DNA from: Haloarchaeobius litoreus
GTDB taxonomy: Archaea; Halobacteriota; Halobacteria; Halobacteriales; Natrialbaceae
Assembly: GCF_024495425.1 (NCBI RefSeq)
Contig: NZ_JANHJR010000002.1
Coordinates: 806,001 to 870,000 of the forward strand
Direction of reading: 5' to 3'
DNA: 64,000 nucleotides
How positions within the stretch are numbered: position 1 is the first letter of the stretch; the number at the start of each line of letters is the position of its first letter. The notes beneath the pieces were generated by a model, which saw nothing but the letters and a program-made list of their open reading frames with translations, was not told the DNA's origin and did no database searches. This document shows positions 36,016 through 43,533 of this stretch, piece by piece. A program made the position numbers and the translations under genes.

Positions 36016-36810
36016 TCAGTGCGGTTCCGCGATACCCTGCATCCAGACGATGCCGATGTGCAGTGCGATCAGCGTCGTCACCACGAACGGCAGGACGAAC
36101 ACGTGCAGGATGTACATCCGTTGCAGCGTCGACTGCGTCAGGGTGAAGCCGCCGAAGATGAGCTGTGCGACCCACTCGCCGGCGAGCGGGATCGAGAGCG
36201 ACATCTCGACGCCGATCTGGCCCGCCCAGAACGCGAGCTGGTCCCACGGGAGCAGGTAGCCCGTGTACCCGAACACCATCGTCAGCGAGATGAGGATGAT
36301 GCCGAGGATCCAGTTCAGCTCGCGGGGCTCCTTGTACGCCCCCGTGAAGTACACACGGAGCATGTGCAGGAAGACGGCCGCGACCATCACCTGTGCGGAC
36401 CAGCGATGGAGCGACCGGAGCATGAACCCGAAGTTCAGGTCCTGCATGATGAACACGATCTGGTTGTACGCCGCCGACGGGTCCCCCGCGGTCGACGGGG
36501 AGTAGTAGAACCCGAGCAGCGCGCCGGAGATGGCCGCCACCACGTACGCTATCGTGGAGAACGACCCCAACGCGTACAGGGGGTACCAGTACCAGAACTT
36601 GTTGTCGAGGTTGTACTGCTCGGTGTGGCTCTTGGGCATCTGGAGGTTGACCTTGTAGTACAGGTCCTCCAGCAGCTCCAGGTAGTCGACGACGCGGAGC
36701 CGCTTGTCGAGCCAGATGAGGGTCATCAGGTACGTCTTCTCCACGGGGGTGAGATCCTTCGTCTTCATCCACCCCGTGTGGTCGTACTCGTCTTTCTTTT
36801 GCAGGCTCAT
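36016..36810 (-). CDS. petB: Cytochrome b N-terminal domain subunit (PetB-like)
   Basis: The 264-residue protein has the two heme-b histidine pairs, H135/H149 (H-x13-H) and H236/H251 (H-x14-H). It binds two b hemes and passes electrons across the membrane in the Q cycle. It is split from its C-terminal half (petD, 7 nt downstream), as in b6f complexes. The upstream Rieske gene is 5 nt away, so all are read from one message. Confidence 0.9.
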   Translation of the reverse strand: MSLQKKDEYDHTGWMKTKDLTPVEKTYLMTLIWLDKRLRVVDYLELLEDLYYKVNLQMPKSHTEQYNLDNKFWYWYPLYALGSFSTIAYVVAAISGALLGFYYSPSTAGDPSAAYNQIVFIMQDLNFGFMLRSLHRWSAQVMVAAVFLHMLRVYFTGAYKEPRELNWILGIILISLTMVFGYTGYLLPWDQLAFWAGQIGVEMSLSIPLAGEWVAQLIFGGFTLTQSTLQRMYILHVFVLPFVVTTLIALHIGIVWMQGIAEPH

Positions 36811-36815
36811 TGTGG

Positions 36816-37697
36816 TTAGTCCCTCGCCGGCCGCGGCAGGGCCACGAAGTTCGTGCTGATGATGTTGAACGGGTCGTACACCGACTGGTGACACTGGCAG
36901 TAGACGCGGTCTGCGGCACCGAAGTTCGCGGCACCGGCCTGGCCCTTGAACGCCGGCACGCAGCAGAAGTGCGTACACTTGTTCAGGTGGGCCATGACGC
37001 CGCGGTCGGTCGTCTCGGCCAGCCACTCGTTGTCCTGGGCTGCCTCCTCGATGCGGGTCGAACGGATGACCTCGATGGCCATCGTCTCGGAGGGTTCGAG
37101 CCCCTCGGAGCGCCAGCTACCGGTGGCGGGCTTGCCGATACCGGCGGTCCCGATGCCGTTGCCCCACGTCTCGTAGTCCGAGAAGTGGCTCAGCTTCATC
37201 CGCTGACCCCCGCTGACCTCCTCGTTCTGCCAGGCGAACTTCGAGTTCGCGTTGTACTTGAAGTAGTTGGTCAGATCGGAGTTCTCTTCCTGTGCGTCGG
37301 GGTAGACTCCCGGGTAGGTCTGGACCCCACAGTACTGGAACCACTCCGAGGAGTACGTCTCACCCGCGATTTCTTCCTCGGCCACCAGGAACGTCTGCCC
37401 CTGCTGTTCGACCTCCTCGACGCTGGGCCAGCGACCCTTGATGTAGAAGTCGTCCTCGCCCTCGACGGGTTCGAGCTCGATGGGGATCTGGGGCATCCCG
37501 CGCGGTGCGGGCCCGTCGGTGTTCTCGATGGCACGGAACGTCACCGAACCACCGCCACCGCCACTGGACGCTGTCGTGCTGTTGACGGCCGCTGCGCCCG
37601 CTGTGGCGATGCCGGCGAGCGATGCGCCACCGACGACGCCCTTCACGAAGCGACGCCGGTCCGATTCGACCGGATACTTGTCTTCGTCTACTGGCAT
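36816..37697 (-). CDS. petA: Rieske iron-sulfur protein of the bc complex
   Basis: The 293-residue protein has a twin-arginine motif (DRRRFVKG, 13-20) and an uncleaved-type N-terminal helix. The C-terminal Rieske domain binds a [2Fe-2S] cluster through C241, H243, C267 and H270. C246 and C269 are placed for the usual disulfide. An insert of about 100 residues precedes box 1. It would pass quinol electrons to halocyanin, whose gene begins the operon. Confidence 0.9.
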   Translation of the reverse strand: MPVDEDKYPVESDRRRFVKGVVGGASLAGIATAGAAAVNSTTASSGGGGGSVTFRAIENTDGPAPRGMPQIPIELEPVEGEDDFYIKGRWPSVEEVEQQGQTFLVAEEEIAGETYSSEWFQYCGVQTYPGVYPDAQEENSDLTNYFKYNANSKFAWQNEEVSGGQRMKLSHFSDYETWGNGIGTAGIGKPATGSWRSEGLEPSETMAIEVIRSTRIEEAAQDNEWLAETTDRGVMAHLNKCTHFCCVPAFKGQAGAANFGAADRVYCQCHQSVYDPFNIISTNFVALPRPARD

Positions 37698-37699
37698 AG

Positions 37700-38089
37700 T
37701 TATCTCTTGTAGTAGGGATAGACCGCACGTTTGAGTGTGTCGAGCGCGCTGGCGTCGCCGAGCTGCTCGCCGTCGACGTCCTCCTCGCGGACGTAGAGGT
37801 CCTCCCACTTCCGACGGCGCTTCTTGACGATCATCACGTCTGGCAGGAACTCCTTGCGGTAGAGCAGGAGGATGAACGCGAGGTCGATGAAGACGATGGC
37901 GAGCAGGAACCCGAGGTACATGTTCCCCTCACCGCTCAGTCCCCAGCCGTTGACGAGGCCGTAGGTGAACAGGCCGATGAAGACGACCTCGATGACGGTC
38001 AGCAGGACGATGGCGACCGCTGCGGCGGTACTCTCTCTGGCCGGTTCGTATCGGTGGATGTCACCGTAGTTGCTTCCTTTCGTGGACAT
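37700..38089 (-). CDS. Two-helix membrane protein of the bc-complex block (DUF7318-like)
   Basis: The 129-residue protein has two helices near 23-45 and 58-75, followed by a basic then acidic cytoplasmic tail. It sits between the halocyanin and Rieske genes with spacings of 3 and 2 nt. The position inside the operon suggests a subunit or a maturation helper of the complex. No catalytic motif is seen. Confidence 0.7.
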   Translation of the reverse strand: MSTKGSNYGDIHRYEPARESTAAAVAIVLLTVIEVVFIGLFTYGLVNGWGLSGEGNMYLGFLLAIVFIDLAFILLLYRKEFLPDVMIVKKRRRKWEDLYVREEDVDGEQLGDASALDTLKRAVYPYYKR

Positions 38090-38092
38090 CGT

Positions 38093-38749
38093 TCAGTCCC
38101 TCCCTGGGCTGCTGCTGTGTGCGGACTCGCCGTACTTGAGCACGTAGAACGTGAACATCAGCGAGCTCATGATGGCGAGGATGGTCGCGATACCGACCCA
38201 GTGGGCCTGAATCGGCACGCCCATGTGTTCGGGGTCGACCTCGCCGCCACCTTCGCCGCCCGGTGCCTGTCCGGACTCGTTGACGATGATGGTACCGACC
38301 ATGCCGAGGCCGACGTGGGGGTCACACTGGTACTCGTACGTGCCGAGCGTCTCGAACGTGTACTCGTACGTGAAGCCCGTGTTCTCGGTGGGCATGTGCC
38401 CCTCCCAGTCCGAGCCCTCCGGTACGCTCTGTGGGTTGATGTTGTGGTTGTCCGACTCCCACTCGAACGTCACCGTCGTACCCGGACTGATGTAGAGTGG
38501 CTCCTCCGTACCAGGTGTGTACACGTAGTCGCCGTTCGGGCCGACCGCGACGGTCGCGCTACCGCCGCCACCGCCGCCGGGAGCGGCGGTCGTGCCGTTC
38601 GTCGTGCCGTTGTCCGAGGAGTTGTTACCCTCCTGGATACCGAACGAGCCGGACGACCCTGTCTCCTCCTGGGCAGCGGCGGCCGCACTCGCGGCTCCAG
38701 CGCCGCCGGCAACGCCGCTGGCAGCCATCAGAAAGTCCCGCCTATTCAT
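38093..38749 (-). CDS. Halocyanin (blue copper protein) 2, first gene of the bc-complex operon
   Basis: The 218-residue protein has a twin-arginine signal (NRRDFLM, residues 2-8), a low-complexity Ser/Gly/Thr linker and one plastocyanin-like domain. The copper ligands are H102, C142, H145 and M150. A C-terminal helix lies near 183-204. It is a likely electron acceptor for the Rieske protein, in place of cytochrome c. A TATA-like GGTTTAAGCG (38774-38783, minus strand) lies about 25-34 bp before the ATG. Its copper domain closely resembles halocyanin 1. Confidence 0.9.
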   Translation of the reverse strand: MNRRDFLMAASGVAGGAGAASAAAAAQEETGSSGSFGIQEGNNSSDNGTTNGTTAAPGGGGGGSATVAVGPNGDYVYTPGTEEPLYISPGTTVTFEWESDNHNINPQSVPEGSDWEGHMPTENTGFTYEYTFETLGTYEYQCDPHVGLGMVGTIIVNESGQAPGGEGGGEVDPEHMGVPIQAHWVGIATILAIMSSLMFTFYVLKYGESAHSSSPGRD

Positions 38750-38773
38750 ACATACGATGGTCAGGATTGGGTT

Positions 38774-38783
38774 CGCTTAAACC
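38774..38783 (-). promoter_or_regulatory. TATA element of the bc-complex operon
   Basis: GGTTTAAGCG on the minus strand lies 25-34 bp upstream of the halocyanin ATG. From here the genes 38749-34626 read without a larger gap. Confidence 0.5.
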
Positions 38784-38806
38784 CACCGATGCAAGGGTCA
38801 CAGGCC

Positions 38807-39664
38807 CTACGACTCGGTGTCACTCGTGTCGTCGACACCCACGGAGTTGCGGGGGTCGCCGTCGGGGTCGACCGGCAGGAACGAGGGCCGCTCGCCGTCC
38901 TCGAGACCGATGGCCCGCAGGCGGTCGCGGTACTCCTCCGCCCGGAAGCGGTCGGAGAGTCTGGCGTTGGCCACCGTCAGGAACAGCGCGACGCCCGCGA
39001 TGGCGAACACCATCGCCATCACGATCATGATGCCCCGTGCGAGGTCGTCGCCCGCGCCGCCGGTCGCGAAGAACGCTCCGGCGACGAGGCCGAGTGCTGC
39101 CACCAGCAGCGTCCCCGCGACGATCTGCAGCATGTTGTTGCCGAGCTGGCCGCTCCCCTCCGGGATCTCGTCGGGGTGGGGAAGCACCGCCTCGGCCGGC
39201 GGCTCCGTGGGCTCGTACTCGTCCATCGAGCAGAGCGCGACGGTCGGTTTCACGTCGCGGAGGACGGTGCCGAAGCCGTCGATGGAGCCGTCGGGGAACA
39301 CCATCGCGTAGCCCTCGTCGGAGTACGCGAGCAGGACCGCCTCGCCTTCGTACTCGACGCGCTCGATGATGGCGAACACGTCGCGGCTGGCGATCTGGGC
39401 GTTGAGGTCCTGCTCGACGCGGTCGAGCAGCTCCTCGCCGACGATCCACGTCTCGGGGTCGAAGACGGCGTCCCACTCCTCGTAGCTCATCTCCGCCATC
39501 TCGGACGGGCCGAAGTCGTCGAAGTCGTACTTCTCCTCGACCTGCCGGCGGAGCTCCTCGTCCGAGACGTACTCCGTCTCGGCAGTCTCTACGGCGTCGT
39601 CGGGCTCGCCCTGACCGGCCCGTTCGTCCTCGCCCTCGGACCGGGACGGTCCAGCGTCGGTCAT
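38807..39664 (-). CDS. Haloarchaeal soluble-plus-membrane protein next to the bc complex (DUF7319-like)
   Basis: The 285-residue protein has an acidic N-terminus and a cytosolic alpha/beta region (about 30-160). Two membrane helices near 175-200 and 208-230 and an acidic tail follow. I recognise no enzyme motif. It has its own promoter (TATA-like GCGTTTACAGG near 39686-39696), and the gene before the halocyanin stands back-to-back with the DUF7321-like gene. I recall the DUF7319 label from memory. The function is unknown. Confidence 0.65.
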   Translation of the reverse strand: MTDAGPSRSEGEDERAGQGEPDDAVETAETEYVSDEELRRQVEEKYDFDDFGPSEMAEMSYEEWDAVFDPETWIVGEELLDRVEQDLNAQIASRDVFAIIERVEYEGEAVLLAYSDEGYAMVFPDGSIDGFGTVLRDVKPTVALCSMDEYEPTEPPAEAVLPHPDEIPEGSGQLGNNMLQIVAGTLLVAALGLVAGAFFATGGAGDDLARGIMIVMAMVFAIAGVALFLTVANARLSDRFRAEEYRDRLRAIGLEDGERPSFLPVDPDGDPRNSVGVDDTSDTES

Positions 39665-39725
39665 CACCCCGACCTTGGTCCCGAACCTGTAAACGCTTTC
39701 CGACGTCCACCCCGGCCGGATTCCC

Positions 39726-39735
39726 ATCTTTTAAC
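39726..39735 (+). promoter_or_regulatory. TATA element of the DUF7321-like gene
   Basis: ATCTTTTAAC lies 24-33 bp ahead of the ATG at 39759. The divergent 39665-39758 spacer thus holds two promoters facing away from each other. Confidence 0.45.
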
Positions 39736-39758
39736 GCGGCTCGAAACCGAGGTCGGGT

Positions 39759-40247
39759 ATGGTCGAGGACCTCACCGTCGCCACGGTCGCGCTGACCATG
39801 GTCTCCGCGAGCTTCCCCTTCTACCTCTACGGCGCGTGGATCATGATCGACACCGAGATCGTCACGTGGGACGTCCTCGTCTACCACCTGAAGTTCATCG
39901 TGGTCGGCCTGACGCTGAACACCCTCCCGGTAGTCCTCTGGATGGGGCCGCGTCTCATCAACGAGGAACAGTTCGGCGGGCTGGCGGCGCTGCACTCCTT
40001 CCTCGGCCTCCAGGCGTACGCGCTCCTGCTGTTCGCTCTCACGGGCATCTACCACATCCTGCAGGCCAAGCGGCGGCTGAACCTCTACGACGACCCAGAC
40101 CCCGACATCGCGCTGGACGAGATCCACGAGAACATGCCCGCGTGGCGGTTCCGCCTCCGCGTCGGCGTCTTCGGCTACGTCATCTTCTGGATACTGGCCT
40201 ACGTCGTCGGCATCATGCGCTACGTCGTGCTGTACCAGATCTTCTGA
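39759..40247 (+). CDS. Four-helix membrane protein next to the bc complex (DUF7321-like)
   Basis: The 162-residue protein has four hydrophobic stretches (about 5-25, 40-58, 78-98 and 128-152). It includes histidines H45 and H87 and a FHILQAK-like juxtamembrane HILQAK, which could in principle serve heme binding. No axial pair can be assigned. It stands in the cytochrome block and is probably linked to it. I recall the DUF7321 label from memory. Confidence 0.65.
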   Translation: MVEDLTVATVALTMVSASFPFYLYGAWIMIDTEIVTWDVLVYHLKFIVVGLTLNTLPVVLWMGPRLINEEQFGGLAALHSFLGLQAYALLLFALTGIYHILQAKRRLNLYDDPDPDIALDEIHENMPAWRFRLRVGVFGYVIFWILAYVVGIMRYVVLYQIF

Positions 40248-40250
40248 ACC

Positions 40251-40934
40251 TCACCAGGACTCGCCCGACGCGAGGTCGACCTCGGAGTCGCCCCGTTCCG
40301 ACGGGCAGATATCCGCGAGCACGCAGGCGTTGCAGTCCGCCGACCGCGCCCCGCAGACCGCCCGCCCGTGGTCGATGAGCAGGTGGGTGAACTCCTGCCA
40401 CTTGCCCGCCGGAACGACCTCCTGCAGGTCCGGCTCGATGGTCTCCGGTCGCTCAGCCTCGGTCAGGCCGAGCCGTCGGGAGAGCCGCTGGACGTGCGTG
40501 TCGACGACGATGCCCTCGACGATGTCGTGGCCGTGCTGGAGCACCACGTTCGCGGTCTTGCGCCCGACGCCCGGCAGGTCGGTCAGTGCCGACATCGTGT
40601 CCGGCACCTCGCCGTCGTGCTCCTCCACGAGAATCTCGCCGATGCCCTGGAGGTAGCCGCCCTTGTTGTTGTGGAACGTGATGCCGTAGATGTCCTCCGC
40701 GAGCTGCTCCTCGCTCGCCGCGGCGTAGTCCTCGGCGGTCTCGTACTTCTCGAACAGCTCTTCGGTGACCTCGTTGACGCGCTCGTCGGTGCACTGCGCG
40801 GAGAGGACCACCGCGACGAGCAGTTCCAGCCGGTTCGAGAAACGCAGCGAGATGGTCGAGTCCGGGTACTCCTCCTCCAGCCGCTCGACCACTTCCTCGG
40901 CCTGTGCCGACCGCGGTTCCAGTGGGGTTCCCAT
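40251..40934 (-). CDS. nth: Endonuclease III
   Basis: This 227-residue DNA glycosylase/AP lyase removes oxidised pyrimidines in base excision repair. The helix-hairpin-helix LPGVGRKTA carries the catalytic lysine K126, with the catalytic D145 in VDTHV. The [4Fe-4S] cluster ligands C194, C201, C204 and C210 have the standard C-x6-C-x2-C-x5-C spacing. A short acidic tail follows. Confidence 0.95.
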   Translation of the reverse strand: MGTPLEPRSAQAEEVVERLEEEYPDSTISLRFSNRLELLVAVVLSAQCTDERVNEVTEELFEKYETAEDYAAASEEQLAEDIYGITFHNNKGGYLQGIGEILVEEHDGEVPDTMSALTDLPGVGRKTANVVLQHGHDIVEGIVVDTHVQRLSRRLGLTEAERPETIEPDLQEVVPAGKWQEFTHLLIDHGRAVCGARSADCNACVLADICPSERGDSEVDLASGESW

Positions 40935-40981
40935 GTCCTCGTGTTCGAGGGCTGCCGTTTCAGCGGTTCGGTTCCGAACAC

Positions 40982-41734
40982 CTACTCGAACGTGCCAGTG
41001 CGGATCTCTCGTTCGGCCTCGTCGAGGGCCGCCTGGGCGTCGAAACCTTCGACGAGTTCCCGAAGTGTCGCCTCGTCCTCCTGGGCCAGCTCCTGGGCGT
41101 GTTTCGTCATGTTCGGCAGCGCCCGGACGATGTTGTCGACGATGGGGACGGCGGCCGCCCGCGCCGACCGCGAGCCCGGGTTGAGGTCGACGACGAGTTC
41201 GGTCTTGCCCATCTCGGCGAGCGCCTCGGCGCGGTCGCCGTCCTCCAGCGGGACGAGCACCACGTCGGCGTCGTAGATACCGTCGGCGTCGACCTTCCCG
41301 CGCTCGTGGGAGAGCCCGGAGATGCGCGCGTCGGCGGTCAGGCCCTTCACCTCGCGTGCGCCGTGCTCGCGCAGGTGGTCGGCGATGGCCTGCATGCGTT
41401 CCTCGGTGCGGTTGAACAGGTTCACCTCGATGTCCGCGCCCGTCGCCTCGGCGAGTTCGACCGTCTCCGCCGGTGCGAGCGCGGCGACGTTACCGTTCAC
41501 CGAGAGCACGGCGTGCTCGGCCAGCAGGAGGTGGGCGACGGCGACACGTTCGGCCGCGTCGGCGGAGTCGGTCGTGCGCTCACCGAGCAGGTAGTCGAAC
41601 GCCTCGCCGCGGCCCTGCGCGATGAGTCCCTGTCGGCTGGTGATGCCCTTGTCGACGCCGGCCTCGATGCGGTGTCGGGTCAGCAGCGACTCGTACCGAG
41701 GGTGGTCCTCGGGCACGTCGACGTGTTTGCTCAT
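40982..41734 (-). CDS. 4-phosphopantoate-beta-alanine ligase
   Basis: This 250-residue enzyme belongs to the archaeal DUF137 family. It condenses 4-phosphopantoate with beta-alanine using ATP to give 4-phosphopantothenate, the archaeal replacement for PanC. Family stretches such as HPRYESLLTRHRIEAGVDKG, FNRTEERM and DLNPGSRSARAA are present. It is grouped with pantoate kinase, one small gene apart, so both steps of the archaeal CoA branch are adjacent. Confidence 0.92.
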   Translation of the reverse strand: MSKHVDVPEDHPRYESLLTRHRIEAGVDKGITSRQGLIAQGRGEAFDYLLGERTTDSADAAERVAVAHLLLAEHAVLSVNGNVAALAPAETVELAEATGADIEVNLFNRTEERMQAIADHLREHGAREVKGLTADARISGLSHERGKVDADGIYDADVVLVPLEDGDRAEALAEMGKTELVVDLNPGSRSARAAAVPIVDNIVRALPNMTKHAQELAQEDEATLRELVEGFDAQAALDEAEREIRTGTFE

Positions 41735-41767
41735 AGCCCCCCGTGGGTGCCCGACGGTGAAAAACGC

Positions 41768-42106
41768 TCACGATTCGAAGTGCTCGCCGGACACGGCCAG
41801 CGAGACGAACGCGGTCCCGCCGAGTCCGGTGCCGACGAGGAACGTCGGGTCCCCGGTGATGGCGGCTCCGAACGTGGAGAGACCGACGATGGGAGCCAGC
41901 ACCAGCAAGAGCCCGACCCGTCCCGCCGGCCGGCCGAGTGCGGCGACCCTGACGAGGCCGAGCAGCAGGAGTGCGACGATGAACAGCGGCACGGACTGGA
42001 TCGGCGTCGGCGCGTTCAGGAACCCGAACGCGCCGAGTGCGAACGCGAGCAGGGCCGTCGTGAAGATGGCGACGACGACGGGAGCGGGCGTGCGCTGGTC
42101 GGTCAT
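41768..42106 (-). CDS. Small membrane protein between the two CoA-synthesis genes
   Basis: The 112-residue protein is almost entirely hydrophobic, with four predicted helices and no recognisable motif. It sits between pantoate kinase and phosphopantoate ligase in the same direction, with spacings of 52 and 33 nt. A link to pantoate or beta-alanine handling is conceivable but only from position. The ATG at 42106 is chosen. Confidence 0.6.
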   Translation of the reverse strand: MTDQRTPAPVVVAIFTTALLAFALGAFGFLNAPTPIQSVPLFIVALLLLGLVRVAALGRPAGRVGLLLVLAPIVGLSTFGAAITGDPTFLVGTGLGGTAFVSLAVSGEHFES

Positions 42107-42158
42107 CGGTCGCACTCCGGACGCAGGGCAGGAAAGCGCGTCGGTCGCGGGCGGTGGG

Positions 42159-42989
42159 TCACTTCAGCATCGCACCCGCGGGGTGGGTCGCACACACGGA
42201 CGGGTCGTAGCCGGCGTCGGTGAGGCCGGTCCCGAGCGCGAACACGGTCTCGCCGAGCATCGCCATCGACGCCTGGCCGTCGGCGGCCAGCACGTCCTGG
42301 ATGACCGCCGCCACCTCGGGCGTGAGCAGCTCGGCCTCGCGGGCGAACCGCCGCGACGCGTGCACGAAGCTCGAAAGCGTCGGCTCCTCGACGACTCGTG
42401 AGAGCGCGCGCTTGCCCGCCTCGGAGAGCAGTTCGGTGTCGCCCGACAGCACGTCCTCGGTCGACAGCTCACCCAGCGTGAGGTACTCGACTCGTGCTCG
42501 CGCGGGGATGCCGTCGAGGTGGTTGTCCTGCGGCCCGCCGGGCTCCAGCCGGATGGGGAGGCCGCCGCGTGCCTGTGCCACCACGTCGCCGAGGCCGGAG
42601 CCTGCCTGCACCTCCGCGCCGTGGGCGATGGTGACCAGCTCGTTCTCCGAGAGCCTCCGTCGGTAGACGCGGTTCGTCGCCAGCGCGGTCCCGAGCGCCA
42701 GCGCGCCGGAGACCCCGAAGCCAGCGCCGAGCGGCAGGTCCGTCTCGGCCGCGACGACGGCCGGTGCCGAGAGTGCGTCGAGTACCCGGTCGACCGCCTC
42801 GACCTCGACCGCGTCACCGTTCAGCATCAGGGACGGCCCGTTGCCCTGCTGGACCGTCACCTCGACGCCGTCGGTCAGGGTCAGCCCGGCACCCGTGGAG
42901 CCGGCCTTCGTCGGGTCGGACTCGTCCGGGTGCGCGCTGAAGAAGCCCGTGATGTGTCCCGGAACGAACGCCCGTGCCTCCTCGGTCAT
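42159..42989 (-). CDS. Pantoate kinase (GHMP superfamily)
   Basis: This 276-residue GHMP kinase has the glycine-rich ATP loop PLGAGFGVSGALALGTAL (near 86-103). It also has the N-terminal FVPGHITGFFSAHPDESDPTKAGSTGAGL stretch typical of archaeal pantoate kinase. It phosphorylates pantoate as the first committed step of archaeal CoA synthesis. The next enzyme is encoded just downstream in the same direction. Confidence 0.9.
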   Translation of the reverse strand: MTEEARAFVPGHITGFFSAHPDESDPTKAGSTGAGLTLTDGVEVTVQQGNGPSLMLNGDAVEVEAVDRVLDALSAPAVVAAETDLPLGAGFGVSGALALGTALATNRVYRRRLSENELVTIAHGAEVQAGSGLGDVVAQARGGLPIRLEPGGPQDNHLDGIPARARVEYLTLGELSTEDVLSGDTELLSEAGKRALSRVVEEPTLSSFVHASRRFAREAELLTPEVAAVIQDVLAADGQASMAMLGETVFALGTGLTDAGYDPSVCATHPAGAMLK

Positions 42990-43028
42990 GCCACTCCCTC
43001 CGCGACGGGTCCCTTAATCCGTTTTCAT

Positions 43029-43238
43029 CTACGGCCAGCCGGCGTCGGTCGCGTCCGGACTCAGGAACGTCAGGTACGCCAGCAGGCCCGGTGGCCCGGT
43101 GAGGAAGACGGCGAACGTCAGCCCGGCAGCGGTGGGGCGACCGTGGTGCTCGGCATCGTAGCAGACCCACGCGGCGATACAGGCCCAGCACAAGGCCACG
43201 AAGATGGCGAGTCCGAACAGGAGGGCGACCTCGGACAT
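43029..43238 (-). CDS. Small two-helix membrane protein
   Basis: The 69-residue protein has two hydrophobic segments (about 4-25 and 38-56) joined by an acidic loop with two histidines. I do not recognise the family. Its promoter carries a duplicated decamer flanking the TATA element, which suggests tight control. Confidence 0.6.
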   Translation of the reverse strand: MSEVALLFGLAIFVALCWACIAAWVCYDAEHHGRPTAAGLTFAVFLTGPPGLLAYLTFLSPDATDAGWP

Positions 43239-43247
43239 ATTTTCATC

Positions 43248-43277
43248 CTGTTCTGTGTGCTATAAAGCTGTTCTGTG
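43248..43277 (-). promoter_or_regulatory. Duplicated decamer flanking the TATA box of a small membrane protein gene
   Basis: CTGTTCTGTG occurs twice, at 43248-43257 and 43268-43277, exactly 20 bp apart (two helical turns) with the TATA-like element TATAAAG (43261-43267) between. The left copy would cover the transcription start of the gene beginning at 43238. It looks like an operator where a bound dimer would block TBP or RNA polymerase. Confidence 0.5.
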
Positions 43278-43340
43278 AGGTGTGTCTGGAAGAGAATCCG
43301 ACAGGACGGCCGGTTCGACAGCCCGTCCGCCCTCGTCTAC

Positions 43341-43533
43341 CCACGGACTCAGCCGCTGGCGATCGCGTGGGAATTCACTCGCTCCGTTTCACTCCGCTCG
43401 TGCTTCCCGCTCGACAGATGCGGCTTCGCCTAGGGGCTCAGCCGCTGTCTGTCCAGCGAGACTCGCTGCGCTCGTCTCGCAGGCTCGCCACATCTTCGCC
43501 CTACGGGCTCAGACGCTGGCGATCCCGCGGGAA
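43341..43533. repeat. Degenerate copies of the aspS 3' end
   Basis: The end of aspS (43501-43533) recurs at 43341-43373 (28 of 33 bases identical, offset 160 bp), and a shorter form recurs near 43430-43449 (about 17 of 20). Between the copies lies low-complexity C/T-G-rich sequence with no ORF. This looks like past slippage or a duplicated gene tail. Confidence 0.5.
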
